Source: UBA7657 sp049652985 (GTDB lineage: Bacteria > Pseudomonadota > Alphaproteobacteria > Micavibrionales > Micavibrionaceae). Taken from it: DNA of 64,000 nt. The notes below the pieces were generated by a model. That model was not told the origin of the DNA, did not search any database, and saw only the letters and a list, made by a program, of their open reading frames with translations. The stretch spans positions 62,001-126,000 of the forward strand of contig JBASFK010000010.1 in the NCBI GenBank assembly GCA_049652985.1. Reading direction: 5' to 3'. Below are positions 50,822 through 60,275 of the stretch, in pieces (position 1 is the stretch's first letter; every line of letters starts with the position of its first letter). The translations under genes and the position numbers were made by a program.

Positions 50822-52209
50822 TTGATCTTCCGCGCCTTTGGCCCTTCAGGGGTATCTTCAATCGCAAAGCCGAGCGCATTCACTTCGTCGCGAATTTCAT
50901 CGGCACGCTTGAAATTTTTTGCCTTCTTCGCCTCGATCCGCTCGGCGAGAAGTTTTTCGATACTATTTGAAGTTGAACCATAACCCAGCCATTGATGCGG
51001 ATTAGCTTGAAAAATACCAAGTAGTTTCCCAGTTTCTACCAAATCTAATGCAACTTTCAGCGCTGATAAATTGTCATGAGGGCACTCAAAAAAACGATGT
51101 AATTCAGCAATCGCTTTAGGCGTATTAAGATCATCGAAAAGGGCATCAAGAACTTCCGGAATAATTTGCGGCTGTGGCAGTTCTTTGCTTTCGTATACTC
51201 GTGGGTCAGAAATAAATGCATCAATCATTCTATAAAATCTATCTAACACACGCTTACTCTCCGCAATTTTTTCTTTCGTCAGATCGAGCGGCTGCCTGTA
51301 ATGCGCCGACAACAGCGTCAATCGCAGCGCTTCTCCCGGAAATTCCTTGACCAGATCATGCACCAGCAGAAAATTCCCGAGCGACTTCGACATCTTCTCG
51401 CCGCCGACAGTCACAAACCCGTTATGCACCCAGAAATTCGCGAACGATCTTAAATCGTTTTCATCGCCCTGCGCGCAGCAGCTCTGCGCGATCTCGTTTT
51501 CATGGTGCGGAAATTTTAAATCTGCACCGCCGCCGTGAATATCAAACGGCAGTTTCAAAATATCCCCGGCCATCGCCGAGCATTCGATATGCCATCCCGG
51601 CCTTCCGCGTCCCCACGGGCTGTCCCACCCCGGCTGATCCGCCGCGCTCGGTTTCCACAGCACAAAATCCGCCGGGTCTTTTTTGAATGGCGATATTTCC
51701 ACCCGCGCGCCCGCGATCTGCTCATCGCGCGAACGCCCGGAAAGCTCGCCGTATTTCTTGAACGACGGCACATGAAATAAAACATGCGCCTCCGCCTCGT
51801 AGGCATGGCCCTCATCGATCAGTTTCTGAATGAGCGCCTTCATCTGCTCAATGAATTCGGTCGCGCGCGGCTGCACGTCGGGCGCGTCAACCCCCAGCGC
51901 CTTCATATCGCTGTTATAAATTTCCTCGAACTTTTTCGTGATTGCGTCGATCGTCTCGCCGCTTTCCTTCGCCGCCGCGATGATCTTGTCATCGATATCC
52001 GTAATGTTCGAAACGTAAGTCACCTTGGGATAGATTGAGCGCAGCACATTTGCCAGCAGGTCGAACACCACCGCCATCCGCGCATTGCCGATATGGGCGT
52101 AATTATAGACCGTCGGCCCGCAGGCATAGACCCGCACATCGTCGGCCCTGAGGGGGATAAACTCCTCTTTTTCGCGGGTCAGGCTATTGTAAAGCCGCAA
52201 TTTCGGCAT
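50818..52209 (-). CDS. cysS: Cysteinyl-tRNA synthetase
   Basis: A 463-residue class I synthetase. HIGH-type motif at YAHIGNARM, zinc ligands including the Cys of VYACGPTVYN and of HIECSAM, the ECSAMAGDILKLPFDIHGGG block, HHENEIAQS, and KMSKSLGNF as KMSKS. The start follows AAGGTGA. Codons for residues ~310-420 (about 50950-51285) are clearly AT-richer than the rest of the gene, a possible recombination patch. Confidence 0.96.
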   Translation of the reverse strand: MPKLRLYNSLTREKEEFIPLRADDVRVYACGPTVYNYAHIGNARMAVVFDLLANVLRSIYPKVTYVSNITDIDDKIIAAAKESGETIDAITKKFEEIYNSDMKALGVDAPDVQPRATEFIEQMKALIQKLIDEGHAYEAEAHVLFHVPSFKKYGELSGRSRDEQIAGARVEISPFKKDPADFVLWKPSAADQPGWDSPWGRGRPGWHIECSAMAGDILKLPFDIHGGGADLKFPHHENEIAQSCCAQGDENDLRSFANFWVHNGFVTVGGEKMSKSLGNFLLVHDLVKEFPGEALRLTLLSAHYRQPLDLTKEKIAESKRVLDRFYRMIDAFISDPRVYESKELPQPQIIPEVLDALFDDLNTPKAIAELHRFFECPHDNLSALKVALDLVETGKLLGIFQANPHQWLGYGSTSNSIEKLLAERIEAKKAKNFKRADEIRDEVNALGFAIEDTPEGPKARKIN

Positions 52210-52292
52210 ATTTCACCTTGGTCGGGTCATTATTTTACTGGAAAATAAGCGAAATATTCGGTATCACCAAGCCCTAAATCATACGAGGAACC

Positions 52293-52925
52293 ATGGCCAA
52301 GCAAATCTCGAAAGAATCCGCCGCGCAGCAACCCTGCAACAGCAACCTCGCTATCTCCCGCCCCAGCCGCGCCGAGGCGGAAAAGGCCGTCGAGACTCTC
52401 CTGCGCTGGGCGGGCGAAGACCCCAGCCGCGAAGGCCTGCTTGAAACCCCCGCCCGCGTCGTCCGGGCTTATGAAGAATTTTTCGCCGGCTACGGCATGG
52501 ACGCCGCCGCCGAGCTCTCCAAAACCTTCGAGGACATCCGGGACTTCGACGACATCGTGGTGGTGAAGGACATCGACTTCGTTTCGCACTGCGAGCATCA
52601 CATCGCGCCCATCATCGGCCGCGCCCATGTCGCCTACTGGCCCAATGAAAAAATCGTCGGCATCAGCAAGCTCGCCCGCGTCGTCGATATTTTCGCAAAA
52701 CGCCTGGTCAGCCAGGAAAACATGACCAGCCACATCGTGAAATGCATTGACCAGGCGCTCGCGCCCAAGGGCACCGCCGTTTTCATCGAGGCCGACCATC
52801 AATGCATGTCGATCCGCGGCGTGAACAAGCCCGGCTCCTCGACTGTAACCTGCACCTTCTCGGGAATCTTCAAGGAAAACGCCGAAATCCGCGAGCGCTT
52901 CCTCGCCATGATCGGCAAAAAATAA
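52293..52925 (+). CDS. folE: GTP cyclohydrolase I
   Basis: A 210-residue enzyme making dihydroneopterin triphosphate for folate. Zinc and catalytic residues lie in SHCEHHIAPI and in FIEADHQCMSIRGV. Other signatures: EGLLETPARVVRAYEEFFAG and VGISKLARVVDIFAKRLVSQE. The N-terminus has an extra ~25 polar residues. It is divergent from cysS. Confidence 0.96.
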   Translation: MAKQISKESAAQQPCNSNLAISRPSRAEAEKAVETLLRWAGEDPSREGLLETPARVVRAYEEFFAGYGMDAAAELSKTFEDIRDFDDIVVVKDIDFVSHCEHHIAPIIGRAHVAYWPNEKIVGISKLARVVDIFAKRLVSQENMTSHIVKCIDQALAPKGTAVFIEADHQCMSIRGVNKPGSSTVTCTFSGIFKENAEIRERFLAMIGKK

Positions 52926-52930
52926 TCTTT

Positions 52931-53860
52931 TTAGTGAATGCTTGAATCGCTGTCGTCGTGAATGCCACGAACATACGGTGAGGCCTTGACCGTATTTAAC
53001 AGACGCTCTTTCGAAAACGGCTTCTTGAGGAAACTATGCGCGCCGCTCTGCGTCGATTCAACAATACTTGTTTTCGCCGTATCAACGCTCAGCATCACCA
53101 CGAACGCTTTCGGATCCACCGCCTTGATCGCACGCAACGTATCATGACCGTTCAGCCCCGGCAGGTGAATATCAAGAAAAACAATATCAGGTGCATGTTC
53201 CATATAGGCAATGATCCCTTCCTCGCCGGTCCGGCAGATCGAAAGATCGTATTCCTTGCTCAGGATATTGGCGGCATATGACGCCGTGAAACGGTCGTCC
53301 TCGACGATCATCACTTTCGACACATCGCGCCGCGCGCGGCGGATCGGGATGCTCGCCACCTTGTGCGTGTCGCCCATCGCCTTATAGGCCTCGAAAAGCT
53401 TCGCCGACAGCAACTTCGCGTCCGCCAGCTTCTGGTAATTGTAAAGATCATCGCCGAGAACACAGCGGTCTGCATAATCGGCCTGTGCCTGCTTGCCCAT
53501 ATCCTTGTACACCGTCGAGAGCAGCGTCATTTCCGGCTCGCTGCCCGGCTGCGCCAACATCAAAACGTCATTGTCGGAAAAAAGATAGACGAAACCCTTG
53601 GGTATATCCTTACCCTTCACGTTCAGCTCTTCGGCGAAGTGCGACGATGTCGTGCGCACCTTGGCGATTTTCACCTGGATCTCTTCGGGTACGCTGACCA
53701 GCTCGTTATGGTCCAGCATGCGCGACAATGCAAAATAAAGAACGATCCACCCTTTCGGGTTGTCCTTCAGTTTCTCAAGCGTCGTGACGAAATGGTGCTC
53801 GGCGCTGTCGCGGATCAGTTTCATGCTTGCCCTAAATACGGCGGTATTGCCCTGCCTCAT
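52931..53860 (-). CDS. Response regulator with N-terminal helical domain and C-terminal receiver
   Basis: 309 residues. The unusual order is an unknown helical domain (about 1-175; SRMLDHNELVSVPEEIQVKI) followed by a receiver (about 182-298) with KVMIVEDDRFTASYAANIL, phospho-Asp in DIVFLDIHLPGLNG and the Lys of SFLKKPFSKE. There is no output domain after the receiver, so phosphorylation probably acts on the N-terminal part or a partner. It is convergent with folE, five bases away. Confidence 0.8.
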   Translation of the reverse strand: MRQGNTAVFRASMKLIRDSAEHHFVTTLEKLKDNPKGWIVLYFALSRMLDHNELVSVPEEIQVKIAKVRTTSSHFAEELNVKGKDIPKGFVYLFSDNDVLMLAQPGSEPEMTLLSTVYKDMGKQAQADYADRCVLGDDLYNYQKLADAKLLSAKLFEAYKAMGDTHKVASIPIRRARRDVSKVMIVEDDRFTASYAANILSKEYDLSICRTGEEGIIAYMEHAPDIVFLDIHLPGLNGHDTLRAIKAVDPKAFVVMLSVDTAKTSIVESTQSGAHSFLKKPFSKERLLNTVKASPYVRGIHDDSDSSIH

Positions 53861-54144
53861 TCTGGAGAAAAACCCTTAATTTTTCCATAGCGGCCCAAAC
53901 ATTGTGTGCAATGCGCAAAATCCGGGCTTTTTTCCGGAAAATTAAAAATCTGTTAACACCGTTCTGCGAGCTATATCAGGATGTTGGCGAACTCTGATTG
54001 CGTTTTTCATACAATTATACGGCTTGTTAATCATTGACGCCTAATATTGTAAATGGGGAGATTTCCGGCTTTTTTGGTGACACCTGTGCATAAGCGCTGC
54101 GCGGCGTGTACAGCCGGAAAGAAATAATAAATAATGGGATTTCG

Positions 54145-56328
54145 ATGGCGCGTGCATCAGATTTGATTTTCTCCGACACGGCAGGGGATTTAGCAGAAAC
54201 AGTGGACAAGGAAAGATCAAAATCATCCCTGCTGCGGGGAGCGCTCGCGTCCTCTCCTGGTCAGATCTGGAAAAGCCGGATCAGCTGGCGCATCATCCTC
54301 GCGGTCTTCCTTACAATCCTCACCGTCCAGGCCATCATTCTGAATTTCCGGCTCAAGGAATTCGAAACCGCTGAGCTCAACGCCCTGCGCGAAAACGGCC
54401 GCGCCGCGATCGCGCCGCTGATCGTTCCGAATTCCGACACTCTGGCCGCACCCTTCACCGAAGAAGACGTCGCCCGCCTGTTCTCGACCACCAGCATCAG
54501 CGCGCTCGCCATCTATTCCAGCCAGCTTGACCTCATTAAAACCTACGGCGAGCAGCTCGCGTTATTCGTCACCGGTTCCGACAACCTTTCACGCACCTAT
54601 CGCAGTGCCGACGGCGCTTCCTACGAGGTGATCTACCGCAGCAGCGATCTGCGCCGCCCCTATATCATCGTCGCGCGGCTGGACTCCTCCGCCGTGCGCG
54701 GCGACATGCTTGAATTCGTCAAGCAGACCATCTGGGTCATGCTGCTGATGTCGGCTTTCGTCACCACCGTGCTTATGATCGCGCTCGGCCGCTGGCTGCT
54801 TGAACCCATCCTGTTCATGCGCGGCAATCTTCTCGCCGCCAGCAAGAACCCCGAAGATCCGAAAATCCAGCCCTCCCCTTTCGATCCGAACGACGAGATC
54901 GGCGGCGCCATCGAAATCGCGCAGCAACTGATCAACCAGAACGCCGCCAACCTCCGCCATATCAAGCACGAGGCCAAGAACCAGATTCATAAACTGGCGT
55001 ACTATGACACGCTGACGGGTCTGCCGAACCGCATCCTGTTCCTGCAAACCCTGTCTCAAAAATCAAGGCAGAGTGACGACGACAATGTGGCGCGCTTCGC
55101 CGTCGTCGCGATTGACCTCGATCACTTCAAGGACATCAACGACTCGATGGGCCATAATGTCGGCGACGCGATCCTGCGCGGCGTTGGTAAACGCCTGCGC
55201 GCCGCAATGCCGGAATCGGCGGTTGTGTCGAGAACGGGAGAGGATGAATTCGCCATCATGATGCCGCTCTCGACCGACATCAACACCGCCCACGACGTAG
55301 CCGAGCGTGTTCTCGGCGTTATCCGCTCCGAACCCTTCAAGGTATTCAACGAGAATTTCCAGGTCCGGGCGAGCGTGGGCGCTTCCACTTTCCCCGATGA
55401 CAGCCTCGAACCGGACGGCGTGCTGAAAAACGCCGACATCGCCCTCAACCGCGCCAAGGAAGAAGGCCGCGACCGCTTCAAGGAATATACCGAGGACTTC
55501 GACCGCGCCGTGCAGCAGCGTTTCCAGATGCTGCGCGACCTGCGCGATGCAATGGAACAAAGACAGCTCAGCGTCTACTTCCAGCCCCAGCTCGACCTCA
55601 AAACCGGCGAGATCATCGGCGCCGAGGCGTTGCTCCGCTGGTGGAAACCAGACGCCAGCAAACAGGGCGGCGTGTTCATTCCGCCCAATGACTTCATCCC
55701 TGTGGCCGAACAATCCGGCCTCATCGTGCCTATCGGTGAATGGGTGATGGAAATCTCCTGCCAGGCCGCCGCCGACTGGAACAAAAAACTTGGCAAGAAT
55801 TTACGCATCGCCGTGAACGTTGCCGCCGCGCAGTTTATCCAGGGTGACATCGTCAACTTTGTCCAGAAGGTCCTGCGCCAGACGGGCCTGCCTGCCAACA
55901 AGCTTGAACTTGAAGTTACCGAAAGCGTGTTCATGCATGATATCGAGCACACGATCCGCACGCTGCAAAGCCTGCACGCCCTCGGTGTTGAGCTCGCGAT
56001 TGACGATTTCGGCACCGGCTATTCGTCACTCTCTTATCTGCGCCAGTTCCCGATCGACCGCCTGAAAATCGACCAGTCCTTCATCCGCAATGCGCTGAAC
56101 GACCAGAACGACGCCTCCATCGCTCGCACCATCGTGCGCCTCGGCCACTCACTGAATCTGAAAGTCATCGCTGAAGGCGTTGAAACCAAGGACCACGAAA
56201 AATTCCTGCTCGCCGAAGGCTGCGACGAGGTCCAGGGCTACCGCTATTCCCGCCCCGTGCCGCACGACCAGTTCGTCGCCTTCGCACAATCCTATGACGG
56301 CAAGCTCTCCAGTTTCGATAAAACTTAA
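54145..56328 (+). CDS. Membrane GGDEF-EAL protein (cyclic-di-GMP phosphodiesterase type)
   Basis: 727 residues from the ATG at 54145, which has a GGGAT just upstream. Two helices (about 52-72 and 195-220) bound a periplasmic sensor, followed by a HAMP-like linker. The GGDEF domain (about 285-455) has LAYYDTLTGLPNRILFLQ, but its signature is RTGEDEF, with the second Gly changed to Glu, so cyclase activity is doubtful. The EAL domain (about 465-720) keeps GAEALLRWW, the Glu of ELEVTES and DDFGTGYSSLSYL, so it should degrade cyclic di-GMP. Confidence 0.9.
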   Translation: MARASDLIFSDTAGDLAETVDKERSKSSLLRGALASSPGQIWKSRISWRIILAVFLTILTVQAIILNFRLKEFETAELNALRENGRAAIAPLIVPNSDTLAAPFTEEDVARLFSTTSISALAIYSSQLDLIKTYGEQLALFVTGSDNLSRTYRSADGASYEVIYRSSDLRRPYIIVARLDSSAVRGDMLEFVKQTIWVMLLMSAFVTTVLMIALGRWLLEPILFMRGNLLAASKNPEDPKIQPSPFDPNDEIGGAIEIAQQLINQNAANLRHIKHEAKNQIHKLAYYDTLTGLPNRILFLQTLSQKSRQSDDDNVARFAVVAIDLDHFKDINDSMGHNVGDAILRGVGKRLRAAMPESAVVSRTGEDEFAIMMPLSTDINTAHDVAERVLGVIRSEPFKVFNENFQVRASVGASTFPDDSLEPDGVLKNADIALNRAKEEGRDRFKEYTEDFDRAVQQRFQMLRDLRDAMEQRQLSVYFQPQLDLKTGEIIGAEALLRWWKPDASKQGGVFIPPNDFIPVAEQSGLIVPIGEWVMEISCQAAADWNKKLGKNLRIAVNVAAAQFIQGDIVNFVQKVLRQTGLPANKLELEVTESVFMHDIEHTIRTLQSLHALGVELAIDDFGTGYSSLSYLRQFPIDRLKIDQSFIRNALNDQNDASIARTIVRLGHSLNLKVIAEGVETKDHEKFLLAEGCDEVQGYRYSRPVPHDQFVAFAQSYDGKLSSFDKT

Positions 56329-56338
56329 GCGCTACCGC

Positions 56339-56578
56339 TTAACCCCACGTATAGGCCCTGGGACGATTATTGTCCTCATAAGAAATTCTTTCACCGCCAG
56401 CGGCGATAATGTCTTCAGGAGTGGCCACAACTACGATCAATCTCGGGTTTAGTCTCTGCTTCGGAATTTCCAGGCCAGCCTGTTCAAAAGCTGCCACCAT
56501 GGTTTTGAGCTTCTTGTCCGTTTCCGGATAAACAATGAATTCGCGCAGTTGAGAAACATTTTCAGTTTTACGAGCCAT
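56339..56578 (-). CDS. Small basic protein, unknown
   Basis: A 79-residue protein (VSQLREFIVYPETDKKLKTM, then LIVVVATPEDIIAAGGERIS). No family recognised. It ends in an aromatic RAYTWG. It lies between the GGDEF-EAL gene and aroA on the opposite strand, and its frame and codon use look genuine. Confidence 0.5.
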   Translation of the reverse strand: MARKTENVSQLREFIVYPETDKKLKTMVAAFEQAGLEIPKQRLNPRLIVVVATPEDIIAAGGERISYEDNNRPRAYTWG

Positions 56579-56693
56579 TTTTCTGTTCTTTCACTTTTTT
56601 AGTGTTTGAATAAACCCTTTTAAAATTTTTCCATAACCCTCGTCAAGGAAAAATGGAATTGATTGCCCGCCCGGGGTTATATATTGCTTCTCC

Positions 56694-58013
56694 ATGCAGC
56701 CTCTGACCTCGTCAAAATCCGGGATTTTAAAGGGAACCATCAGGGTTCCCGGCGATAAATCCATCTCCCACCGCGCCCTCATGCTCGGCGCCATCACCGT
56801 CGGCGAAACCATGATTTTCGGCCTGCTGGAGGGCGAGGATGTCCTCCACACCGCCGAGGCGATGCGCAAACTCGGCGCGAAAATCGAAAAAGGCGGCGAC
56901 GGCCTCTGGCGCATTTTCGGCGTCGGCATCGGCGGCCTGATGCAGCCCGCATCGAATCTTGAAATGGGCAACTCCGGCACCTCGACCCGCCTCCTCATGG
57001 GCCTTGCGGGCGGTCACAATATTGCCGCGACCTTCACCGGCGACGCCTCGCTCTCCAAACGCCCGATGAAACGCGTCATGACCCCGCTCGAAATGATGGG
57101 CGTGAAATTTGAATCAAATAACGGGATGCTGCCCCTCACGCTGCACGGGCCGGAAGATGTTTTATCACTCGAATACCGCCTGCCCGTGACCAGCGCGCAG
57201 GTCAAATCCGCGATCCTTCTCGCCGGTCTTAATGCGCGCGGCACCACCACGGTTATCGAGGCAACACCAACGCGCGACCACACGGAAAATATGCTGCGCC
57301 ATTTCGGCCTCGACGTAAAAACCGAAAAACTCGGGGGTGGCGCTATGGCTATCAGCGTTACCGGCCACCAGAACATGCAGCCCTGCGCCGTCGACGTCCC
57401 GGGCGATCCCTCTTCCGCCGCGTTTCCCGTCGTCGCCGCGCTGCTGCGGGAAGGCTCCGACCTTTGCATCGAGCGCGTCTGCGTCGGCGAACGCCGCAAT
57501 GGAATCTATCTGACACTTCAGGAAATGGGCGCGGACGTGAAATTCGAACACCAGCGCGTTGAGGCAGGCGAACAGGTCGCCGACATCGTCGTTAAATCAT
57601 CCGGAAAGCTAAAGGGCGTCACCGTGCCCGCCGCGCGCGTACCGTCCATGATCGATGAATTCCCCATCCTCGCCATGGCCGCCGCGTGTGCGGAAGGAAC
57701 AACCAAAATGTCCGGCCTCGGGGAACTGCGTGTGAAAGAATCCGACCGCCTGCTGATGATCGCCGAAGGCCTGAAATCCTGCGGCGTGAAACTTGAAATG
57801 GGCGAGGACTCCCTCACCATTCACGGCACCGGCAAACCCCCGGAAGGCGGCACGAAAATCGTAACCGCCCTCGATCACCGCATCGCCATGAGCTTTCTGG
57901 TATTGGGCAGCGTAACGGACGAGCCCGTTTCAATCGACGATTCCACGCCGATCAAAACCTCGTTCCCGAAATTCGAAATCCTGATGAACGACCTCGGGAT
58001 GGATATTTCCTGA
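56694..58013 (+). CDS. aroA: 3-phosphoshikimate 1-carboxyvinyltransferase (EPSP synthase)
   Basis: A 439-residue enzyme of the shikimate pathway that adds the enolpyruvyl group from PEP. Signatures: VPGDKSISHRALMLGAI at the start, MGNSGTSTRLLMGLAGG, LSKRPMKRVMTPLEMMG, and KESDRLLMIAEGLKSCG with catalytic Asp/Glu region DEFPILAMAAACAEG. Motifs fit the class I/II alphaproteobacterial form. In many bacteria aroA-cmk-rpsA are contiguous; here about 1.5 kb with minus-strand genes separates aroA from cmk. Confidence 0.96.
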   Translation: MQPLTSSKSGILKGTIRVPGDKSISHRALMLGAITVGETMIFGLLEGEDVLHTAEAMRKLGAKIEKGGDGLWRIFGVGIGGLMQPASNLEMGNSGTSTRLLMGLAGGHNIAATFTGDASLSKRPMKRVMTPLEMMGVKFESNNGMLPLTLHGPEDVLSLEYRLPVTSAQVKSAILLAGLNARGTTTVIEATPTRDHTENMLRHFGLDVKTEKLGGGAMAISVTGHQNMQPCAVDVPGDPSSAAFPVVAALLREGSDLCIERVCVGERRNGIYLTLQEMGADVKFEHQRVEAGEQVADIVVKSSGKLKGVTVPAARVPSMIDEFPILAMAAACAEGTTKMSGLGELRVKESDRLLMIAEGLKSCGVKLEMGEDSLTIHGTGKPPEGGTKIVTALDHRIAMSFLVLGSVTDEPVSIDDSTPIKTSFPKFEILMNDLGMDIS

Positions 58014-58022
58014 AATAGTGGC

Positions 58023-58244
58023 TTATTGCGGCTCGGTCTGAGGATTTTGTAAATCCTCATGAACCGAGCGCGCGGCCCACGCTGCTGCGGCAAGTCCGCT
58101 CAGCAGCACCAGGAAACCGGCGTTACTTTCTATCACGCCTCTTGCCTGCAAAAGAAACAGGAGGCTGCCTGTCAGGGCACCGCCGCCGGCAAATGCCAGC
58201 CCCGCATGTTTTGCCGTCTCTTTAAAGTCGTCGCTGATACGCAT
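58023..58244 (-). CDS. Small two-helix membrane protein, unknown
   Basis: 73 residues starting at 58244 (MRISDDFKETAKH). Two short hydrophobic segments (AGLAFAGGGALTGSLLFLL and AGFLVLLSGLAAAAW) suggest a hairpin in the inner membrane. Convergent with aroA, ten bases away. Confidence 0.55.
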   Translation of the reverse strand: MRISDDFKETAKHAGLAFAGGGALTGSLLFLLQARGVIESNAGFLVLLSGLAAAAWAARSVHEDLQNPQTEPQ

Positions 58245-58285
58245 GGCGCAATAATAATACAAAAATCGGCAAAACTCAGCAATTT

Positions 58286-58915
58286 TTACGAACGCCTGCG
58301 CGGCGGCAGGTTCGCAGGCCGCCATTCATCCAGCCACGTATCGATCGGCACAATCGCGGGCGGCTTGCCGCTGTCGAAATAATAGGAATCGATCGCGTAA
58401 ATCTCGCCGCTCTCTTTTTCCTTCACCGCCCCACTATTGTGCGGCCACTGGCCGTCGACCAGGAACCCGCGGTGAATCGGCGGCGCGGCGTCGTGATGTT
58501 TCAGTAAGCCCGCTTCGTCCAGAAATTCAAGATAATGCGTCGTGTTGATCGCCTCATCGATGCAATCCATCTGCGCCTGGTCGTTCTCAAATGTGTTGGC
58601 CTCGCCGAAATCGGGATTTAATTTCGCGTCCTTCGTCGCTTCCGCCTCTAAAATCGCGATGGCTTTCACGATCTGCTCGCGCTCTTTTTCGGGCGTCTTG
58701 GCGGGTTTTTTGAAAACCGCCGCCACCTTGTTCCACTGCTTTTCATCCAGCGTCACCAGGCTTTTTTCCGAGCATGAAAAACCGTGGCAGAGCTGGAATT
58801 CGCCGGGCCAGTCGCTCTTGCTGGAATAAGGCATCATGCTGATGCCGTTGCCTTTCGCGCAGGACGCGGTGACCAGTAATGCGCAGATAATGAAAAATTT
58901 GGTTGCGGCTTTCAC
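58286..58915 (-). CDS. Lipoprotein of unknown function
   Basis: 209 residues with a lipoprotein signal (FFIICALLVTASC, Cys19). The mature part has four Cys (LCHGFSCSE, MDCIDEAIN) and the block INTTHYLEFLDEAGLLKHHD, then HRGFLVDGQWPHNSGAVKEK and IDSYYFDSGKPP. The latter (W-P-H-N-A-V...Y-DSW-like) is a conserved-looking pattern I associate with an uncharacterised periplasmic family. The substrate is unknown. Confidence 0.6.
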   Translation of the reverse strand: MKAATKFFIICALLVTASCAKGNGISMMPYSSKSDWPGEFQLCHGFSCSEKSLVTLDEKQWNKVAAVFKKPAKTPEKEREQIVKAIAILEAEATKDAKLNPDFGEANTFENDQAQMDCIDEAINTTHYLEFLDEAGLLKHHDAAPPIHRGFLVDGQWPHNSGAVKEKESGEIYAIDSYYFDSGKPPAIVPIDTWLDEWRPANLPPRRRS

Positions 58916-58955
58916 CCGGAATTTTTATCGCAGGCGCGAACGCTTGGCAATCGGT

Positions 58956-59369
58956 TTACAGCAATTCGTTCACCGGAACCTCGGTGGATGGGCGGCGACC
59001 TTCTACAGGATCAACCGGAGATGCGCCATCAAGTCCATAGCCATGCACTGCATCTTTCGGCCATAAAGTCATAAAGGCATGATAAAGATCAGGCGGGTTT
59101 TCGTTTTTAGTTACATTGAACATGAAACTTGCACTGGCGCCCCCAATAATGATATCGCCGCTTTTGACTTCAATCGGACTATGAAGATAAATTTCTGCTA
59201 CGCAATCTTCTGTTGCCGTTAGGGGCTTGCCCATTACAATTGCGCGGCCCGGCTTTTCGTTTCTGAAATCATGAACATAATGGCCCTGAACAGTTTCCCT
59301 CCATAATTGATTGATCTGCGGCGTAAATTGTTTGGGATCCCAGGGCTCAAATTTAACTTTGGATGGCAT
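58956..59369 (-). CDS. Soluble protein of unknown function
   Basis: 137 residues from the ATG at 59369. Beta-rich with blocks GRAIVMGKPLTA, VAEIYLHSPIEVKSGDIIIG and FMFNVTKNENPPDLYHAFMT. No signal peptide. It is somewhat AT-richer than aroA and cmk on either side. No family recognised. Confidence 0.55.
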   Translation of the reverse strand: MPSKVKFEPWDPKQFTPQINQLWRETVQGHYVHDFRNEKPGRAIVMGKPLTATEDCVAEIYLHSPIEVKSGDIIIGGASASFMFNVTKNENPPDLYHAFMTLWPKDAVHGYGLDGASPVDPVEGRRPSTEVPVNELL

Positions 59370-59498
59370 ACGCAATTCTTTCTTTTTTTGTTGTGGCCAT
59401 TGTTTAACATATTAAATTGGCTTTTGTCAAAATGGGCATTTTTGATTTCATTTTGGCGCAGCGCTGCTTTACAAGATTGCAAAGCTTGAAGGATTCAC

Positions 59499-60173
59499 AT
59501 GAATGTCATCGCCATAGACGGTCCCGCCGCCAGCGGCAAGGGCACCATCGCGCGCAAAATCGCCGCCGCGCTGGACTTCAATTACCTCGACACCGGCCTG
59601 CTCTACCGCGCCATCGGCTACGGCGTGACGTCAACCGGCGGCAACCCGTCCGACCTGCAAACGGCGCTTAACGTCGCCCGCTCCCTGCCTGCGCGCGTCA
59701 AAACCGATCCGGCTTATCTTGAAAACCCGGATCTGCGCACCGACGCCGCCTCGGAATCCGCCTCGCTTGTCGCCTCCATGCAAGATGTGCGGGACGTGAT
59801 CCTCGCCCTCCAGCGCGATTTTGCCCGGAATCCTGGCAAAAACTCTAATGGAAACAATTACTTAGGTGCGGTGCTGGACGGGCGCGACATCGGCACCGTG
59901 ATTTGCCCCGCCGCCCCGGCCAAATTGTTCGTCGTCGCCTCGCTCGAAACCCGCGCCCAGCGCCGCCTAAAAGAGTTGCAATCACGGGGCATTACCACTA
60001 CATATGAGGCCGTTTTAAGGGATATGCGTGAGCGGGATGCCCGCGACGCGGAACGGAAGATAGCCCCGATGAAACCGGCAGGCGATGCGCTGGAACTAGA
60101 TACCACGCACCTCTCACCGGATCAGGCTTTTGAAAAAGCCATGGACTATATCCGCTCCCGCCTCAGCTCATAG
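59499..60173 (+). CDS. cmk: Cytidylate kinase
   Basis: A 224-residue kinase phosphorylating CMP and dCMP. P-loop IDGPAASGKGTIARKIA, substrate part YLDTGLLYRAIGYGV and LDGRDIGTVICP, lid region ETRAQRRLKELQSRG and RDMRERDARDAERKIAPMK. GAAGGA precedes the ATG. rpsA follows, as in most bacteria. Confidence 0.95.
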   Translation: MNVIAIDGPAASGKGTIARKIAAALDFNYLDTGLLYRAIGYGVTSTGGNPSDLQTALNVARSLPARVKTDPAYLENPDLRTDAASESASLVASMQDVRDVILALQRDFARNPGKNSNGNNYLGAVLDGRDIGTVICPAAPAKLFVVASLETRAQRRLKELQSRGITTTYEAVLRDMRERDARDAERKIAPMKPAGDALELDTTHLSPDQAFEKAMDYIRSRLSS

Positions 60174-60275
60174 AGCGAAGCGCATAAATCAAAACCCTTG
60201 AGACAGGTGTTCGCACCACGGCCTCCAAAAAGCGAGGGTGGTTCAAGCGTTCACCACGAAAGGAAGTAAATTACC

